From an uncultured Saprospiraceae bacterium (GTDB lineage: Bacteria; Bacteroidota; Bacteroidia; Chitinophagales; Saprospiraceae): a stretch of DNA of 35,757 bases. The notes beneath the pieces are model-generated. The model worked only from the letters and a program-made list of their open reading frames with translations. It searched no databases and was not told the origin of the DNA. Shown one piece after another: positions 22,968-31,428 of the stretch (within the stretch, counting starts at the first letter, position 1; every line of letters begins with the position of its first letter). Location of the stretch: NCBI GenBank assembly GCA_937951615.1, contig CALFBH010000009.1, positions 1-35,757 of the forward strand. The letters are read 5' to 3'. A program made the position numbers and the translations under genes.

Positions 22968-24239
22968 TCAGACAATCATCCGAATCGGATCTTCCAATAC
23001 AGACTTAAAGGTATTCAGGAATTTTGCACCAGTTGCGCCATCCACTACACGGTGGTCGCAGGAAAGCGTGACTTTCATACGTTTGCCGACAGCCAATTCG
23101 CCATCTTTTACCACAGGCATTTCAATAATACCACCCACAGCCATAATACAGGCATCTGGCGGATTGATGATGGCCGTAAATTCATCAATGCCAAACATGC
23201 CCAGATTGGAAATCGTGAATGTATTTCCCTGCATTTCTTCGCCAGAGAGTTTGCGTTCTTTGGCTTTGCCAGCCAATTCGCGGACTTCTGCATTGATTTG
23301 AGACAATGATTTCATGTCAGCATGACGAACTACAGGAACTAATAAACCTTCGTCCACAGCTACCGCTACACCGATGTTTACATTGCCATTTTGACGAATC
23401 TTATCGCCCAGCCAGGAAGAATTGATAGCAGGATGTTGGCGTAAAGCCACCGCAGCCGCTTTAATCACCAGGTCATTAAAAGATATTTTTTGCGGCGCAA
23501 TTTCGTTGATGCGTTTACGGGTTTCCATAGCGCGTTCCATATCTATACTGATGGTCAGATAGAAATGTGGTGCGCCAAATTTACTTTCTGATAAACGACG
23601 GGCAATCGTTTTACGCATTTGTGAGAGCGGCGTGTCTACATCACCGGCGGTAGCTACTGAGAAGCTGGCTGTTGCTGCTGGAGCAGGAGCTGCTGTACCT
23701 GCACCGGAAGCCAGATAAGCTTCAATATCTCTTTTTATAATTCGCCCTTCATCACCACTTCCTGCAACACTGGCGAGATCAATACCTTCTTTTGTTGCCA
23801 TGCTTTTCGCTAATGGAGAGGCTTTCATTCTGCCACCACTTGCTGCGGGGGCAGGAGCGGGAGCAAGTGGAGCAGCTGCCGGGCTTGGAGCTGGTGCAGC
23901 AACAGGCATTGGAGCTGGTGCAGGTTCGGGTGCTTCATCCTTTGCAGGGCTGCCGACTGAACTAGCCAGCGCAGCGTCTAGTTGCGCCTGAAAATCTTCT
24001 CCTTTCTCACCAATAACAGCCATCACGGCATCAATGGGTACAGATTCACCTTCTTTTACACCTATGTATAGGAGGATGCCAGAATAGTAGCTATCCTGTT
24101 CCATCACCGCTTTGTCCGTTTCTACTTCAAACAGCGTCTCGCCTGCTTCTACCAGGTCGCCTACTTTTTTGTGCCATGCTACCACTGTTCCTTCGGTCAT
24201 GGTATCACTCAATAAAGGCATTCTGATTATTTCTGCCAT
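22968..24239 (-). CDS. pdhC: Pyruvate dehydrogenase complex E2, dihydrolipoamide acetyltransferase (423 aa)
   Basis: One lipoyl domain (1-78) begins AEIIRMPLLSDTMTEG, with the lipoylated Lys43 in VETDKA. An Ala/Pro-rich flexible linker (about 100-133) follows, then the E1/E3-binding domain (about 137-175, ASPLAKSMATKEGIDLASV), a second Ala/Pro linker, and the catalytic domain (about 195-423) with the active-site SCDHRVVDGATG (His-x-x-x-Asp). The N-terminal signature is that of pyruvate-type rather than 2-oxoglutarate-type E2. It transfers acetyl groups from lipoate to CoA in the cytoplasm. The E1 and E3 genes are not adjacent in this window. Confidence 0.94.
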   Translation of the reverse strand: MAEIIRMPLLSDTMTEGTVVAWHKKVGDLVEAGETLFEVETDKAVMEQDSYYSGILLYIGVKEGESVPIDAVMAVIGEKGEDFQAQLDAALASSVGSPAKDEAPEPAPAPMPVAAPAPSPAAAPLAPAPAPAASGGRMKASPLAKSMATKEGIDLASVAGSGDEGRIIKRDIEAYLASGAGTAAPAPAATASFSVATAGDVDTPLSQMRKTIARRLSESKFGAPHFYLTISIDMERAMETRKRINEIAPQKISFNDLVIKAAAVALRQHPAINSSWLGDKIRQNGNVNIGVAVAVDEGLLVPVVRHADMKSLSQINAEVRELAGKAKERKLSGEEMQGNTFTISNLGMFGIDEFTAIINPPDACIMAVGGIIEMPVVKDGELAVGKRMKVTLSCDHRVVDGATGAKFLNTFKSVLEDPIRMIV

Positions 24240-24338
24240 GATTTTTTTCTTTAATTATTGTTGTTCGTCAAATAGTGGGGCAAAAATACATTAATCTAAC
24301 AAAATTGTCAGTCGAAATGGAATGAATTTTACAGGAAT

Positions 24339-24386
24339 CAGTATCAGTGTCAGTATCAGTGTCAATATCAGTGTCAATATCAGTCG
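24339..24386. repeat. 12-bp microsatellite-like tandem repeat (four units)
   Basis: Four 12-base units follow one another: CAGTATCAGTGT twice, CAATATCAGTGT, and CAATATCAGTCG. Degenerate copies continue to about 24420 (CAGTTTCAGTGGCAGTG). The run is in frame with the downstream lipoprotein remnant and encodes alternating Ser/Val/Ile, a hydrophobic stretch. Copy number may vary between strains by slippage. Confidence 0.8.
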
Positions 24387-24400
24387 CAGTTGCAATTTTA

Positions 24401-24610
24401 ATGTCAGTTTCAGTGGCAGTGAAAATACCCGGTATTCTGGCAATTACTGCCTGTAAAGAAGATGAATGTGTAGCTCCTGACCTAGCGGATAACATCATCG
24501 GTACATGGAAAGTAGCCCGTGACGGAAATTCTGTTGAGTTTCAAACTGATGGTACATTGATTGACCCTAATGATGCCTTGATTGGTGCTGAAATTAATGA
24601 AACAGTATAG
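24401..24610 (+). pseudogene. Truncated copy of the adjacent small lipoprotein gene
   Basis: GILAITACKEDECVAPDLAD and DGTLIDPNDALIG match GILVLSACDEDPCVAPDLAD and DGLLVDDNDALIA of the lipoprotein at 24720-25100. The copy ends early (TAG at 24608-24610), at a point where the intact paralog has ~55 more residues. Its N-terminus comes from simple repeats: ATG 24401 gives MSVSVAVKIPGILAITAC, and GTG 24347 would add more Ser/Val/Ile. The result still looks like a lipoprotein signal, so expression is possible, but 5' replacement plus 3' truncation point to a decaying duplicate. Confidence 0.65.
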
Positions 24611-24719
24611 AAATGACAGCCCACATTCACTCATTTAATCATCTACTCAATCACTCCTTAAAACTTGGTGCAAAATTTGTTATACGTCACTCTTTACTAA
24701 TTCATTTAAATTACCAACT

Positions 24720-25100
24720 ATGAAAAAATTTGCACTTGGACTATTGTGCGGTATTCTGGTACTTAGTGCCTGTGATGAAGACCCCTGTGTGGCACCTGAT
24801 TTAGCGGACAACATCGTCGATAGATGGCTGGTTCCTGTCAATGGCGACACGCTTTCTGTTGTCTTTAAGCCAGATGGTTTATTGGTGGACGATAATGATG
24901 CCTTGATTGCAGGAAGTGTTACAGACAGTACTGGAATCAATGAAAAAACTTATATCGTAGCCTCAGATATGAGAGAGATATACCTCAATTCAACAACTGG
25001 TGCTGAACTAACGCAGGCAACTTATCTTGTGCTGGAAAGTGGATGCGATGCTATCACGCTGAATAGAGACGGGCTTTCAGTCGAGCTGATTAGAGAGTAA
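24720..25100 (+). CDS. Small lipoprotein of unknown function (126 aa)
   Basis: A lipoprotein signal peptide is present (MKKFALGLLCGILVLSAC, Cys18). The mature part is acidic, begins with a Cys-containing DEDPCVAPDLADNIVDRW and looks beta-rich (SVVFKPDGLL, EIYLNSTTGAELTQATYLVL). A second Cys near the end (LESGCDAITLNRDG) could pair with the first. The W-x(n)-D pattern is reminiscent of lipocalin-like small lipoproteins, but I do not recognise a family. A truncated copy lies just upstream (24401-24610); a terminator follows at 25216-25266. Confidence 0.8.
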   Translation: MKKFALGLLCGILVLSACDEDPCVAPDLADNIVDRWLVPVNGDTLSVVFKPDGLLVDDNDALIAGSVTDSTGINEKTYIVASDMREIYLNSTTGAELTQATYLVLESGCDAITLNRDGLSVELIRE

Positions 25101-25215
25101 ATGTATCATTGTGAAATTGAGTGATTGTGGAATTGTTATAGTGATTTTTGCTTTGCAAAAAACTCTTTTCAACCAAGAAGCAATACTGCGATGAAACAAT
25201 GACGACATTAAAAAG

Positions 25216-25266
25216 AATGGTCGGTAGTTTGTGGTGTAATAAGTCACAGCTATCGACCATTTTTTC
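25216..25266 (+). terminator. Intrinsic terminator after the small lipoprotein gene
   Basis: AATGGTCGGTAG (25216-25227) pairs with CTATCGACCATT (25250-25261) with one G-T pair. The loop can form a further TGTG/CACA stem, and the hairpin runs into TTTTTTCTTG. It lies about 115 bases after the lipoprotein stop codon and 80 bases before the sugar dehydrogenase gene, so it separates the two transcripts. Confidence 0.75.
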
Positions 25267-25346
25267 TTGTTCCCTTAACATTGTATCAATAATATCTCCC
25301 TTGAAATTCCCTACCTTGTGAACTCGAACAAGTTTTATTAAGAACT

Positions 25347-28046
25347 ATGCCGTACAGAAATATTATTATTCTCTTTTTAATTAGTATTCCTAAGCTATTC
25401 ACTGCCCAATCTATTGAGTTACCCCCTGGCTTTTATGAAACAGAAGTCAGTGCAGGCTGGAATATACCTGTTGGTTTTACCTTTGACGAGACAGGACGTA
25501 TGTTCGTCTGGGAAAAAGCAGGCCGGGTATACCTGGCAGATTCCACTGGCGCGAAATATCCCACTCCCTTACTCGATATAAATGAAGAGGTGATCACTGA
25601 GTTGGACTTAGGTTTACTGGGTTTTGCTTTAGATCCTAATTTTCTGGATAATGGGTATTTTTATACCGCTTATGTTGTAGATCGTCATCATTTGCTGCAC
25701 TATGGGACTGCGGCATACCATCCCGATTCTACCTGGCTGGGTGCGACTATAGGGCGAGTTACCCGTTTCACAGCAGATGTAAATAATAATTTTGAAACAC
25801 TGATTCCGGATAGTCGATTCGTCTTGCTTGGAGAAGACCATTCCACGGGAGTGCCCATTATGCAAAAATCCCATTCCATGGGTACTTTAGTCTTTGGAAC
25901 TGATGGCACATTACTGATTTCTGCCGGTGATGGAGCAGCTACACAGGGAAATTTTGAGGAGGAAGGGCTGGCAGATGGTATTATGCGAACGGAAGAATAC
26001 ACGGGTGCATTTCGCTCACAGCTTGTCAATACGCACAGTGGCAAAATATTGCGCATTGATCCGGCTACGGGGGATGGCCTTCCTAGTAATCCTTTTTATG
26101 ATCCGGATAATCCGCGTGCTCCAGGCTCAAAAGTCTGGGCCTTGGGTTTGCGAAATCCGTACAGAATGGCACTTAGACCAGAAACAGGCAGTCATTTTGA
26201 ATCCGATGGAAATCCAGGCGTTTTATTTCTGGCAGATGTCGGTTCTGGTAGCCGGGAAGAATTGAATGTTTTACAGGAAGGCGGACAAAATTTTGGCTGG
26301 CCGATATATGAGGGCATGAAGACTCAAGTTACTTATGCTTTCACCTTAACGCCCAATCTGGACATGCCGAATCCACTATTCGTTTCCGGAAGCTGTAATA
26401 AGGAATATTACGATTATCAGGACTTACTCGTCCAGGAGTCGCTTAATCCTCCCAATTTCCCCAACCCTTGTGATGATAATCAGCAGATTGTAACGAATGG
26501 AAATTTATTCATGCATAATCGCCCTGCTTTCTGCTATAATAATGACAACTGGTCTCCTACAACACGTACCCTTGTACCCAGTTTTGATGATAATGGAGCG
26601 GCCGTCGAAATCAGCGTATTAGACAATGACTGTCCGGTAGAATCTGATACATTTTCCGGTGTAGCTATCATAGCTGGCGAATTTTATACACACCATACTT
26701 TTCCTGAAAACTATCAAAACTGCCTGTTTGTCTCTGATTTTCATGGTTGGATAAAGTGCTTCAACTTCAATGAGGCACAAGAATTGACAAGTGTAGTGCC
26801 ATTTGCAGAGGACTCTGGTCTTATCCTCCATTTAGGCATTCATCCCAACGATGGCTGCCTGTATTATTTCCGTTATTATTCAAATAGTTTATTCAAAGTC
26901 TGCTATGGCGGCAACCCGCCTCCCGTTGCTGTCGCTGAGTCAGATGTCAATTATGGAGGAAGTTCTCTACCTGTCAATTTCGACGCTTCTGCTTCTTTCG
27001 ACCCCAACAATTTACCACTTAGTTATAATTGGGATTTTGGAGATGGGAATACATCGACTAGTATTAATCCGAGCCACACCTACACTGCCCCTGGCAACGC
27101 GCCTTATACCTTTACAGCAACATTGACGGTAACGGACAGTCTGGGCGAAATGGATACAGATAATGTCTTCGTATCGCTCAATAATTCCCCACCACAAGTG
27201 GACATCACCAGTTTTGAAGATGGAGATACTTATCCGATTAGTGGGACCACCCAGCTTCCGCTTATCGCAAATGTGGTGGATAATGAACATGCAAATAATG
27301 AACTGACTTATGAATGGCAAACCATTCTCCATCATAATACACATTCCCACCTCGAATCGACCAATAATAATCCGCTGACCAGTACATTAATTTCCCCGTT
27401 GGGCTGCATTGAAGAGACTTATTATTATCGAGTGTCCCTCACCGTAACAGATCCCGAAGGACTAGTAGGTACAGATGAAGGTTTTTTGTATCCCAATTGC
27501 AATCCGCCTTTCTTTGAAATACAGGATATTAATTTAGCCGCTAGCGGTCAGCAAATAGATATAAACTGGATTACTGCCCAAGAATTGAACACCGTTTATT
27601 TTGAAATTTATCGTTCTATGGGTGATTTCAATTTCATTCATATAGGCACAGTCGATGCCTCCGGCAACACCAATATCCCCACATCTTATGCTTTTATAGA
27701 TACTGATCCATTGACCGGGTTTAATACTTATCGTTTAAAAGTTTTCGATACAGACGGCAATTATGAATATTCAATTATTAAAGGTATGGATTTCCCTGTT
27801 TTACCGAATCTTTTGGTCTATCCAAATCCAGCTAAAAACCAGGTATCCATCAATTTTGCAGAGATCAATGAACAGGCTGAATTCAAATTATATAATTATC
27901 TTGGTCAAAAGGTGTATGAAGCAAACTGGCAGGCTACAGAGGCTGGTGTTTATGAGATTTTTTTACATCGTTACGCACCGGGCGTTTACATTTATGTGGT
28001 GGATGATGGGGTAAATACCGTGACGGAGAAGTTGATTATTTACTAA
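25347..28046 (+). CDS. Secreted PQQ-type sugar dehydrogenase with PKD and T9SS type A sorting domains (899 aa)
   Basis: A signal peptide (1-21, ending TAQ) leads into a glucose/sorbosone dehydrogenase-like beta-propeller (about 25-500): GFYETEVSAGWNIPVGFTFD, LGLLGFALDPNF, SHSMGTLVFGTDGTLLISAG, VWALGLRNPYRMAL and ELNVLQEGGQNFGWPIYEG. A PKD domain follows (about 525-620, YNWDFGDGNTSTSINPSHTY), then an Ig-like region, then a C-terminal T9SS type A sorting domain (about 820-899: VYPNPAKNQVSINF, YNYLGQKVYE, APGVYIYVV). The protein is therefore expected to cross the outer membrane by T9SS. Oxidation of sugars with PQQ is the family activity; the substrate is unknown. It is monocistronic as far as visible. 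Confidence 0.93.
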   Translation: MPYRNIIILFLISIPKLFTAQSIELPPGFYETEVSAGWNIPVGFTFDETGRMFVWEKAGRVYLADSTGAKYPTPLLDINEEVITELDLGLLGFALDPNFLDNGYFYTAYVVDRHHLLHYGTAAYHPDSTWLGATIGRVTRFTADVNNNFETLIPDSRFVLLGEDHSTGVPIMQKSHSMGTLVFGTDGTLLISAGDGAATQGNFEEEGLADGIMRTEEYTGAFRSQLVNTHSGKILRIDPATGDGLPSNPFYDPDNPRAPGSKVWALGLRNPYRMALRPETGSHFESDGNPGVLFLADVGSGSREELNVLQEGGQNFGWPIYEGMKTQVTYAFTLTPNLDMPNPLFVSGSCNKEYYDYQDLLVQESLNPPNFPNPCDDNQQIVTNGNLFMHNRPAFCYNNDNWSPTTRTLVPSFDDNGAAVEISVLDNDCPVESDTFSGVAIIAGEFYTHHTFPENYQNCLFVSDFHGWIKCFNFNEAQELTSVVPFAEDSGLILHLGIHPNDGCLYYFRYYSNSLFKVCYGGNPPPVAVAESDVNYGGSSLPVNFDASASFDPNNLPLSYNWDFGDGNTSTSINPSHTYTAPGNAPYTFTATLTVTDSLGEMDTDNVFVSLNNSPPQVDITSFEDGDTYPISGTTQLPLIANVVDNEHANNELTYEWQTILHHNTHSHLESTNNNPLTSTLISPLGCIEETYYYRVSLTVTDPEGLVGTDEGFLYPNCNPPFFEIQDINLAASGQQIDINWITAQELNTVYFEIYRSMGDFNFIHIGTVDASGNTNIPTSYAFIDTDPLTGFNTYRLKVFDTDGNYEYSIIKGMDFPVLPNLLVYPNPAKNQVSINFAEINEQAEFKLYNYLGQKVYEANWQATEAGVYEIFLHRYAPGVYIYVVDDGVNTVTEKLIIY

Positions 28047-28057
28047 GGAACCCGTAC

Positions 28058-28075
28058 CGACGGTTTTAACCGTCG
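28058..28075. repeat. Short GC-rich palindrome after the sugar dehydrogenase gene
   Basis: CGACGGTT TT AACCGTCG is a perfect 8-bp hairpin, 12 bases after the stop codon. No T-run follows, so it is more like a REP unit than a classical terminator, though it may protect the mRNA 3' end. Confidence 0.65.
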
Positions 28076-28149
28076 CGTATCAATCAAGACTGGATATTTG
28101 AGATATTTAGGAAACAAGAAAAAAATAACCTATTTTAACACGGGCTAAT

Positions 28150-28276
28150 ATGGCGAAAAACATGTCGCAGCTACGCAGCTAAAATGCTGTTGGTCGACTA
28201 TTTTCTACAAACATTTAGCATCTACGAAGCTAGTTCAGCATTCTTGTTGGAAATATAGCCCCATCGGGGCTACAAA
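28150..28276. repeat. Cluster of REP-like units at the left flank of the integrative element
   Basis: The gap 28047-28414 holds no gene. It contains several related units: ACATGTCGC + AGCTACGCAGCT (28160-28180), AAACATTTAGCATCTACGAAG (about 28209-28229) and AGCCCCATCGGGGCT (28257-28271). ACATGTCGC is the reverse complement of GCGACATGT at 34749-34757, and the CCCATCGGGGC core recurs at 34685-34695, so members of the same family lie on both flanks of the element. Such AGC-x(n)-GACATGTTT units are frequent intergenic repeats in Bacteroidota (from memory). Confidence 0.65.
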
Positions 28277-28326
28277 GCACACTATTAATCAATTGATAAT
28301 CAGTTGTTTAATGGTGTGTTTTTCTG

Positions 28327-28354
28327 TTTGGGGGACACATAGGGGGACACTTTT
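28327..28354. repeat. Left GGGGGACA-type direct repeat (putative att or integrase arm site)
   Basis: It contains two GGGGGACA units 12 bases apart and matches 34545-34572 in 26 of 28 positions, in the same orientation. It lies in a non-coding gap about 60 bases from the last gene of the element. Same-orientation copies at both ends are what site-specific integration would leave. Confidence 0.65.
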
Positions 28355-28414
28355 GTTATTTTTTTATCAAAAAAGCAAACTTTAACACTTTTTCGGGCAT
28401 TTTAGCCGGATAAG

Positions 28415-29023
28415 TCAAAAATACATCTGAAATATTGGTGAAGACTTCATTTTTGCCTCCTCCATCTTTTCTTCCATCCGCTCAAACTCCTGCACCCATG
28501 CAGTCGGCTTTCCTTTGTATGTGAGTTTAGAATGTTTGCCGTACATCTTACTTAAAAGTTCTTTGTATCGTTTGGAGTTCTGTATGATAAAGTAACGCAC
28601 TGGGTGTCTCTCTAACTTAGATGACCTTTGACCGGGATAGTATAACCTGTTTTGATACGCTTCTCTTGATTTCCATTTATGGTAGCCATAAGCCTTATAC
28701 AATATTCTGCACCGCTTACCTGATACCGGGCAAATGAAATACAAAACTTCTCCCTTGCCTAAATTGCTCGGTACGCTTGTAATCATTATTTTATAATCAT
28801 ACTCATGCGCTGTTCCTTCTCTTTCCGTTAATGTGTATTGAAGCCTTATATATTTCCCTGCTGGTGTATTAGAACCTGTTATACTTATGTTGCTCCCACC
28901 AGTCCAAGACATACGCCAGCTTATCGTTTTTCCTTTTTGTAAAAATCCATTTTTGAGCAAATAAGACATTTCTATCCTACACGCTGAATCCGTTTCAATT
29001 GCTCCTGTACTGTATCTACCCAT
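28415..29023 (-). CDS. Mobile-element-associated protein with a zinc-binding-like CPxSGKRCRxLY motif (202 aa)
   Basis: The N-terminus MGRYSTGAIETDSACRIEMS resembles a family of unknown phage/element proteins starting MxRYST. A mid-protein segment YFICPVSGKRCRILYKAYG (near 103-122) followed by KSREAYQNRLYYPGQ has the look of a degenerate zinc ribbon. The C-terminus is basic then charged-helical (RMEEKMEEAKMK). ATG at 29023. It is the last gene of a reverse-strand run behind the replication-initiator-like gene. Function unknown. Confidence 0.7.
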   Translation of the reverse strand: MGRYSTGAIETDSACRIEMSYLLKNGFLQKGKTISWRMSWTGGSNISITGSNTPAGKYIRLQYTLTEREGTAHEYDYKIMITSVPSNLGKGEVLYFICPVSGKRCRILYKAYGYHKWKSREAYQNRLYYPGQRSSKLERHPVRYFIIQNSKRYKELLSKMYGKHSKLTYKGKPTAWVQEFERMEEKMEEAKMKSSPIFQMYF

Positions 29024-29076
29024 ATAGCCGTTTATTAACCGTTTTTAACCTAAATCCTTAGAGGAACTTATTTGCT

Positions 29077-29973
29077 TTAATATGCTTCTACTTCAAGTTT
29101 AAGATTATAGAGAAGGTTGTCAAACAATCTAAATATCTCTGGTTTTGCATGTTGGTTTAACCTAAAATATCTGTAGTCCATTAAATAGATTTTAAAGTTC
29201 TCCTCTTTTAGTATTGTACTAACTTTTATATTTTCAACCATGTTATCGTCAAGATTCCAGTCCAAATTTTTCATAATTATTACTCCTATTATTTCCCAAA
29301 AATGTGGGGTATCAGGTAGTAAGAATAATTTACGAACATATTCTCTATTTGATTTTGCATTTACCTTTATCTTTCGCTTTGTGATATGAAACCAACATTC
29401 TAAGATGGCACTTATCAATCCTTCCAATTCCTCCTCCGCCTCTTGCCTTTCCTGCTCATCATTATAGTTTTCTAAATTTTCATCTAAAAAAAAGTCTCGT
29501 GAAAAATCTAGTTTTTCACTTTCTCTTTCATTTTTATTATTGCTATTATTATTAGTATAAATATCAGTATTAGTATGTGCGTCATTTGTTCCATTATGAT
29601 TTACTTCCATAGTGGAACTTTCTGAATGTCGTCTATCCGCATGTTGTTTAGTAACATGCGGTAATTGGTCTGACAAGGCGCATCTTAACGTCAATTCATA
29701 ATCAAAGCCCTGAAATTTTCCACGCTTCATTTCTTTTCTATGTCTTAGTAAATAACCTTTTGCCTCTAATGACTTCCAACATTTTGCAAGCGTATGAGGG
29801 GACTTTATTTTAAGCCTTCTCATTACATCATTATTATTTATCTGCCAGTCGTCAGGACGTGAAAACAGATAGCATAATAATCTAAATTCTTTATCGCTCA
29901 AATCTTGATTTGATACCAAAATATTAGGTATCTTTGTATAGCTATCTGATATAGATATTTTAACTATTGACAT
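29077..29973 (-). CDS. Replication-initiator-like protein with N-terminal winged helix (298 aa)
   Basis: The first ~95 residues match the helix-turn-helix module found in phage and plasmid replication proteins: YTKIPNILVSNQDLSDKEFR, CYLFSRPDDWQINNNDVMRR, then a recognition-helix-like SPHTLAKCWKSLEAKGYLLR. A low-complexity Asn/Glu linker (about 130-185, NTDIYTNNNSNNKNERE) separates it from a C-terminal helical domain (190-298) that I do not recognise. Such proteins start replication of small elements. The upstream gap at 30371-30807 carries a DnaA box, consistent with an origin. A hairpin at 29999-30026 lies just before its start and may be an operator. Confidence 0.72.
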   Translation of the reverse strand: MSIVKISISDSYTKIPNILVSNQDLSDKEFRLLCYLFSRPDDWQINNNDVMRRLKIKSPHTLAKCWKSLEAKGYLLRHRKEMKRGKFQGFDYELTLRCALSDQLPHVTKQHADRRHSESSTMEVNHNGTNDAHTNTDIYTNNNSNNKNERESEKLDFSRDFFLDENLENYNDEQERQEAEEELEGLISAILECWFHITKRKIKVNAKSNREYVRKLFLLPDTPHFWEIIGVIIMKNLDWNLDDNMVENIKVSTILKEENFKIYLMDYRYFRLNQHAKPEIFRLFDNLLYNLKLEVEAY

Positions 29974-29998
29974 TAGATTAATTTTATATTATAATATT

Positions 29999-30031
29999 TG
30001 GCAGTCATTGTGGTAGATGACTGCCATTTTT
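29999..30031. promoter_or_regulatory. Hairpin in the leader of the replication-initiator-like gene
   Basis: TGGCAGTCAT (29999-30008) and ATGACTGCCA (30017-30026) form a perfect 10-bp stem with an 8-base loop (TGTGGTAG). On the forward strand it runs into TTTTT (30027-30031), so it can terminate transcription coming from that side. On the reverse strand it lies 26 bases before the ATG and next to TATTATAAT-like sequence, where it could serve as an autoregulatory operator or attenuator. Confidence 0.6.
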
Positions 30032-30088
30032 ATTTATAGCCTCTTATATTTCCCAACAAAAAAAAGGGACGCCATACAGCACCCCTAA

Positions 30089-30370
30089 TTAATGTACATT
30101 CTTATCCGCTACAAATTCCAGCAACTCCGATTTCTTGAATCGTGTACTCCTTCCGACCTTATGATATTTTAATCCTTTGTTCTTTTTCCAGTTGTGAATA
30201 CTGACTTTAGAAACTTTGAGTATTTTGGCAGCCTCCGCAACTGTCAATAACTCATCCTGATTAGGTTGGTTGGTTTCTTTGTGGTTTTCTTTAAATACGG
30301 CTCTGACGCCTTTTGAGATTAACTGTTCGAGTTCCTCAAATGTGATTTCTGTAAGTAATAATTTTTTCAT
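30089..30370 (-). CDS. Excisionase/MerR-like helix-turn-helix protein (93 aa)
   Basis: The C-terminal ~50 residues form the HTH_17 excisionase-type domain: LLTVAEAAKILKVSKVSIHN then WKKNKGLKYHKVGRSTRFKK, and SELLEFV. The N-terminus (FEELEQLISKGVRAVFKEN) is typical of Bacteroidota element-borne members. I chose the ATG at 30370 (MKKLLLTEITFEELEQ); the frame can extend to 30427, but the added residues look non-coding. In such elements this protein usually controls excision or transcription of the replication gene, which lies downstream on the same strand. Confidence 0.85.
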   Translation of the reverse strand: MKKLLLTEITFEELEQLISKGVRAVFKENHKETNQPNQDELLTVAEAAKILKVSKVSIHNWKKNKGLKYHKVGRSTRFKKSELLEFVADKNVH

Positions 30371-30807
30371 AAAAATAACAAAATTGATTAATAAAACCTT
30401 TAGCGTTTTTTGAAAGGGATGTTCCAATTCATGTCAAAGGTTTCTTTAAACCCTCAACGCCTTCCATAGTATTAGTTTTTTGTTATTTTATTTATACTAA
30501 ATCTTACTGCAATTGAGCAAAAAAGACTGATTTGTACTTTTATGCTTATATTCAAATGCAATTGATTTATTACAAATATCTTCAATTGTTGGCTATAAAG
30601 CAAGTGTAAACCCTTAAAAGTTACTCACATTATGTGGATAATGTTTTTATATATTTAGCCAAAAAAGATTAACGAATAACTGTCATAATATCACTAAAAT
30701 ACATTCTCATATAAATGACACCTTATTGAACCTCCTCCGCCTTATCTCTTTACAGTCTGCAATACAAATCAAATTTCCTATCTTGTCCAGCAAAACAAAA
30801 AATTCCC
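30371..30807. other. AT-rich non-coding region with a DnaA box; candidate replication origin
   Basis: No gene is supported in this 437-base gap between divergent genes. TGTGGATAA (30633-30641) is the exact reverse complement of the consensus DnaA box TTATCCACA. It lies inside a palindrome ACATTAT GTGG ATAATGT (30627-30644) followed by TTTTTATATATTT. Three CAATTG-centred motifs (near 30510, 30560, 30584; two as GCAATTGA) are spaced upstream. With a replication-initiator-like gene on the same element, this could be its origin. The region must also hold promoters for both divergent transcripts. Confidence 0.45.
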
Positions 30808-30954
30808 ATGCAGCACCAAGTCATATTTGCAGAAAAGTTCCTCAATATTAAAATGGGAACTTATGAACTCGATAAAGAAATAAAAGACCTTGCCGACAAA
30901 AAAGCTGTTATTCAATCGGAGCATTTTTTAAACATAAAAAACATCAACTTGTGA
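30808..30954 (+). CDS. Micro-ORF overlapping the lipoprotein gene (48 aa)
   Basis: ATG at 30808 opens a 48-residue frame, MQHQVIFAEKFLNIKMGTYE..., ending TGA at 30952-30954. The stop overlaps the GTG start of the next gene (GTGA, 30951-30954), the classical layout for translational coupling. The peptide is charged, helical and soluble, with an internal echo (KFLNIK near 10, HFLNIK near 39). I recognise no family. The overlap is the main support; it could be a leader peptide rather than a functional protein. Confidence 0.5.
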   Translation: MQHQVIFAEKFLNIKMGTYELDKEIKDLADKKAVIQSEHFLNIKNINL

Positions 30955-31367
30955 AAAAACTATTTACAATAATCGTACTATTAAGTTTTGTGCTTTTCTC
31001 ATGTAGTGAACCAGAAACAGATATTGCTGGTACTTATTTAGGTCAAGTAGAAGTGTATTTTCAGGCAGGTCGTGAGTCTACTGAAAGAACCGATGAATTT
31101 CAAATAAACGTTATAAAGAGCGAGGCGGGGTACGTCATCGAACATTTTCCTCAAGTTTTTTCGACAGAAGAGAGTATCAAACTAACACGAGTGTCACGTT
31201 ATGAATACGCTATGCGTGACGAATCCGGCTCAGGAAAGATACGATTTATTGTTGAACCTTATACCAAGAGCTTTGTGGGCGATTTTTTTAGAGGAGGTGG
31301 ATTGGCAAGCATGACTTATAAATTGAAGGCTCAAGAAATATATGTACCAGATTCTAAACCTGACTGA
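30951..31367 (+). CDS. Lipoprotein of unknown function, element cargo (138 aa)
   Basis: The GTG start at 30951 gives a perfect lipoprotein signal peptide (MKKLFTIIVLLSFVLFSC, Cys18). The mature part looks like a small beta-barrel: DIAGTYLGQVEVYF, FQINVIKSEAGYVIEHF, RYEYAMRDESGSGKIRFIV and SFVGDFFRGGG. It begins with an I-x-G-x-Y pattern often seen in small lipocalin-like lipoproteins. It overlaps the micro-ORF by 4 bases and precedes the pentapeptide-repeat membrane protein by 61 bases, all on the forward strand, so the three are probably one operon. No known family recognised. Confidence 0.75.
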   Translation: MKKLFTIIVLLSFVLFSCSEPETDIAGTYLGQVEVYFQAGRESTERTDEFQINVIKSEAGYVIEHFPQVFSTEESIKLTRVSRYEYAMRDESGSGKIRFIVEPYTKSFVGDFFRGGGLASMTYKLKAQEIYVPDSKPD

Positions 31368-31428
31368 AAACCCAAGAAACATGAGTGTGAAATTTATATT
31401 GAGTTGATTAACTGAACCAAAAAACACC

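Noticed and set aside
23800-23991. Gly/Ala-rich forward frame opposite the E2 linker
   Set aside because: It is the antisense reading of the Ala/Pro-rich linkers of the E2 protein.
24268-24498. Reverse-strand frame with Asp-Thr/Ile repeats
   Set aside because: It is the opposite reading of the 12-base microsatellite and the lipoprotein remnant.
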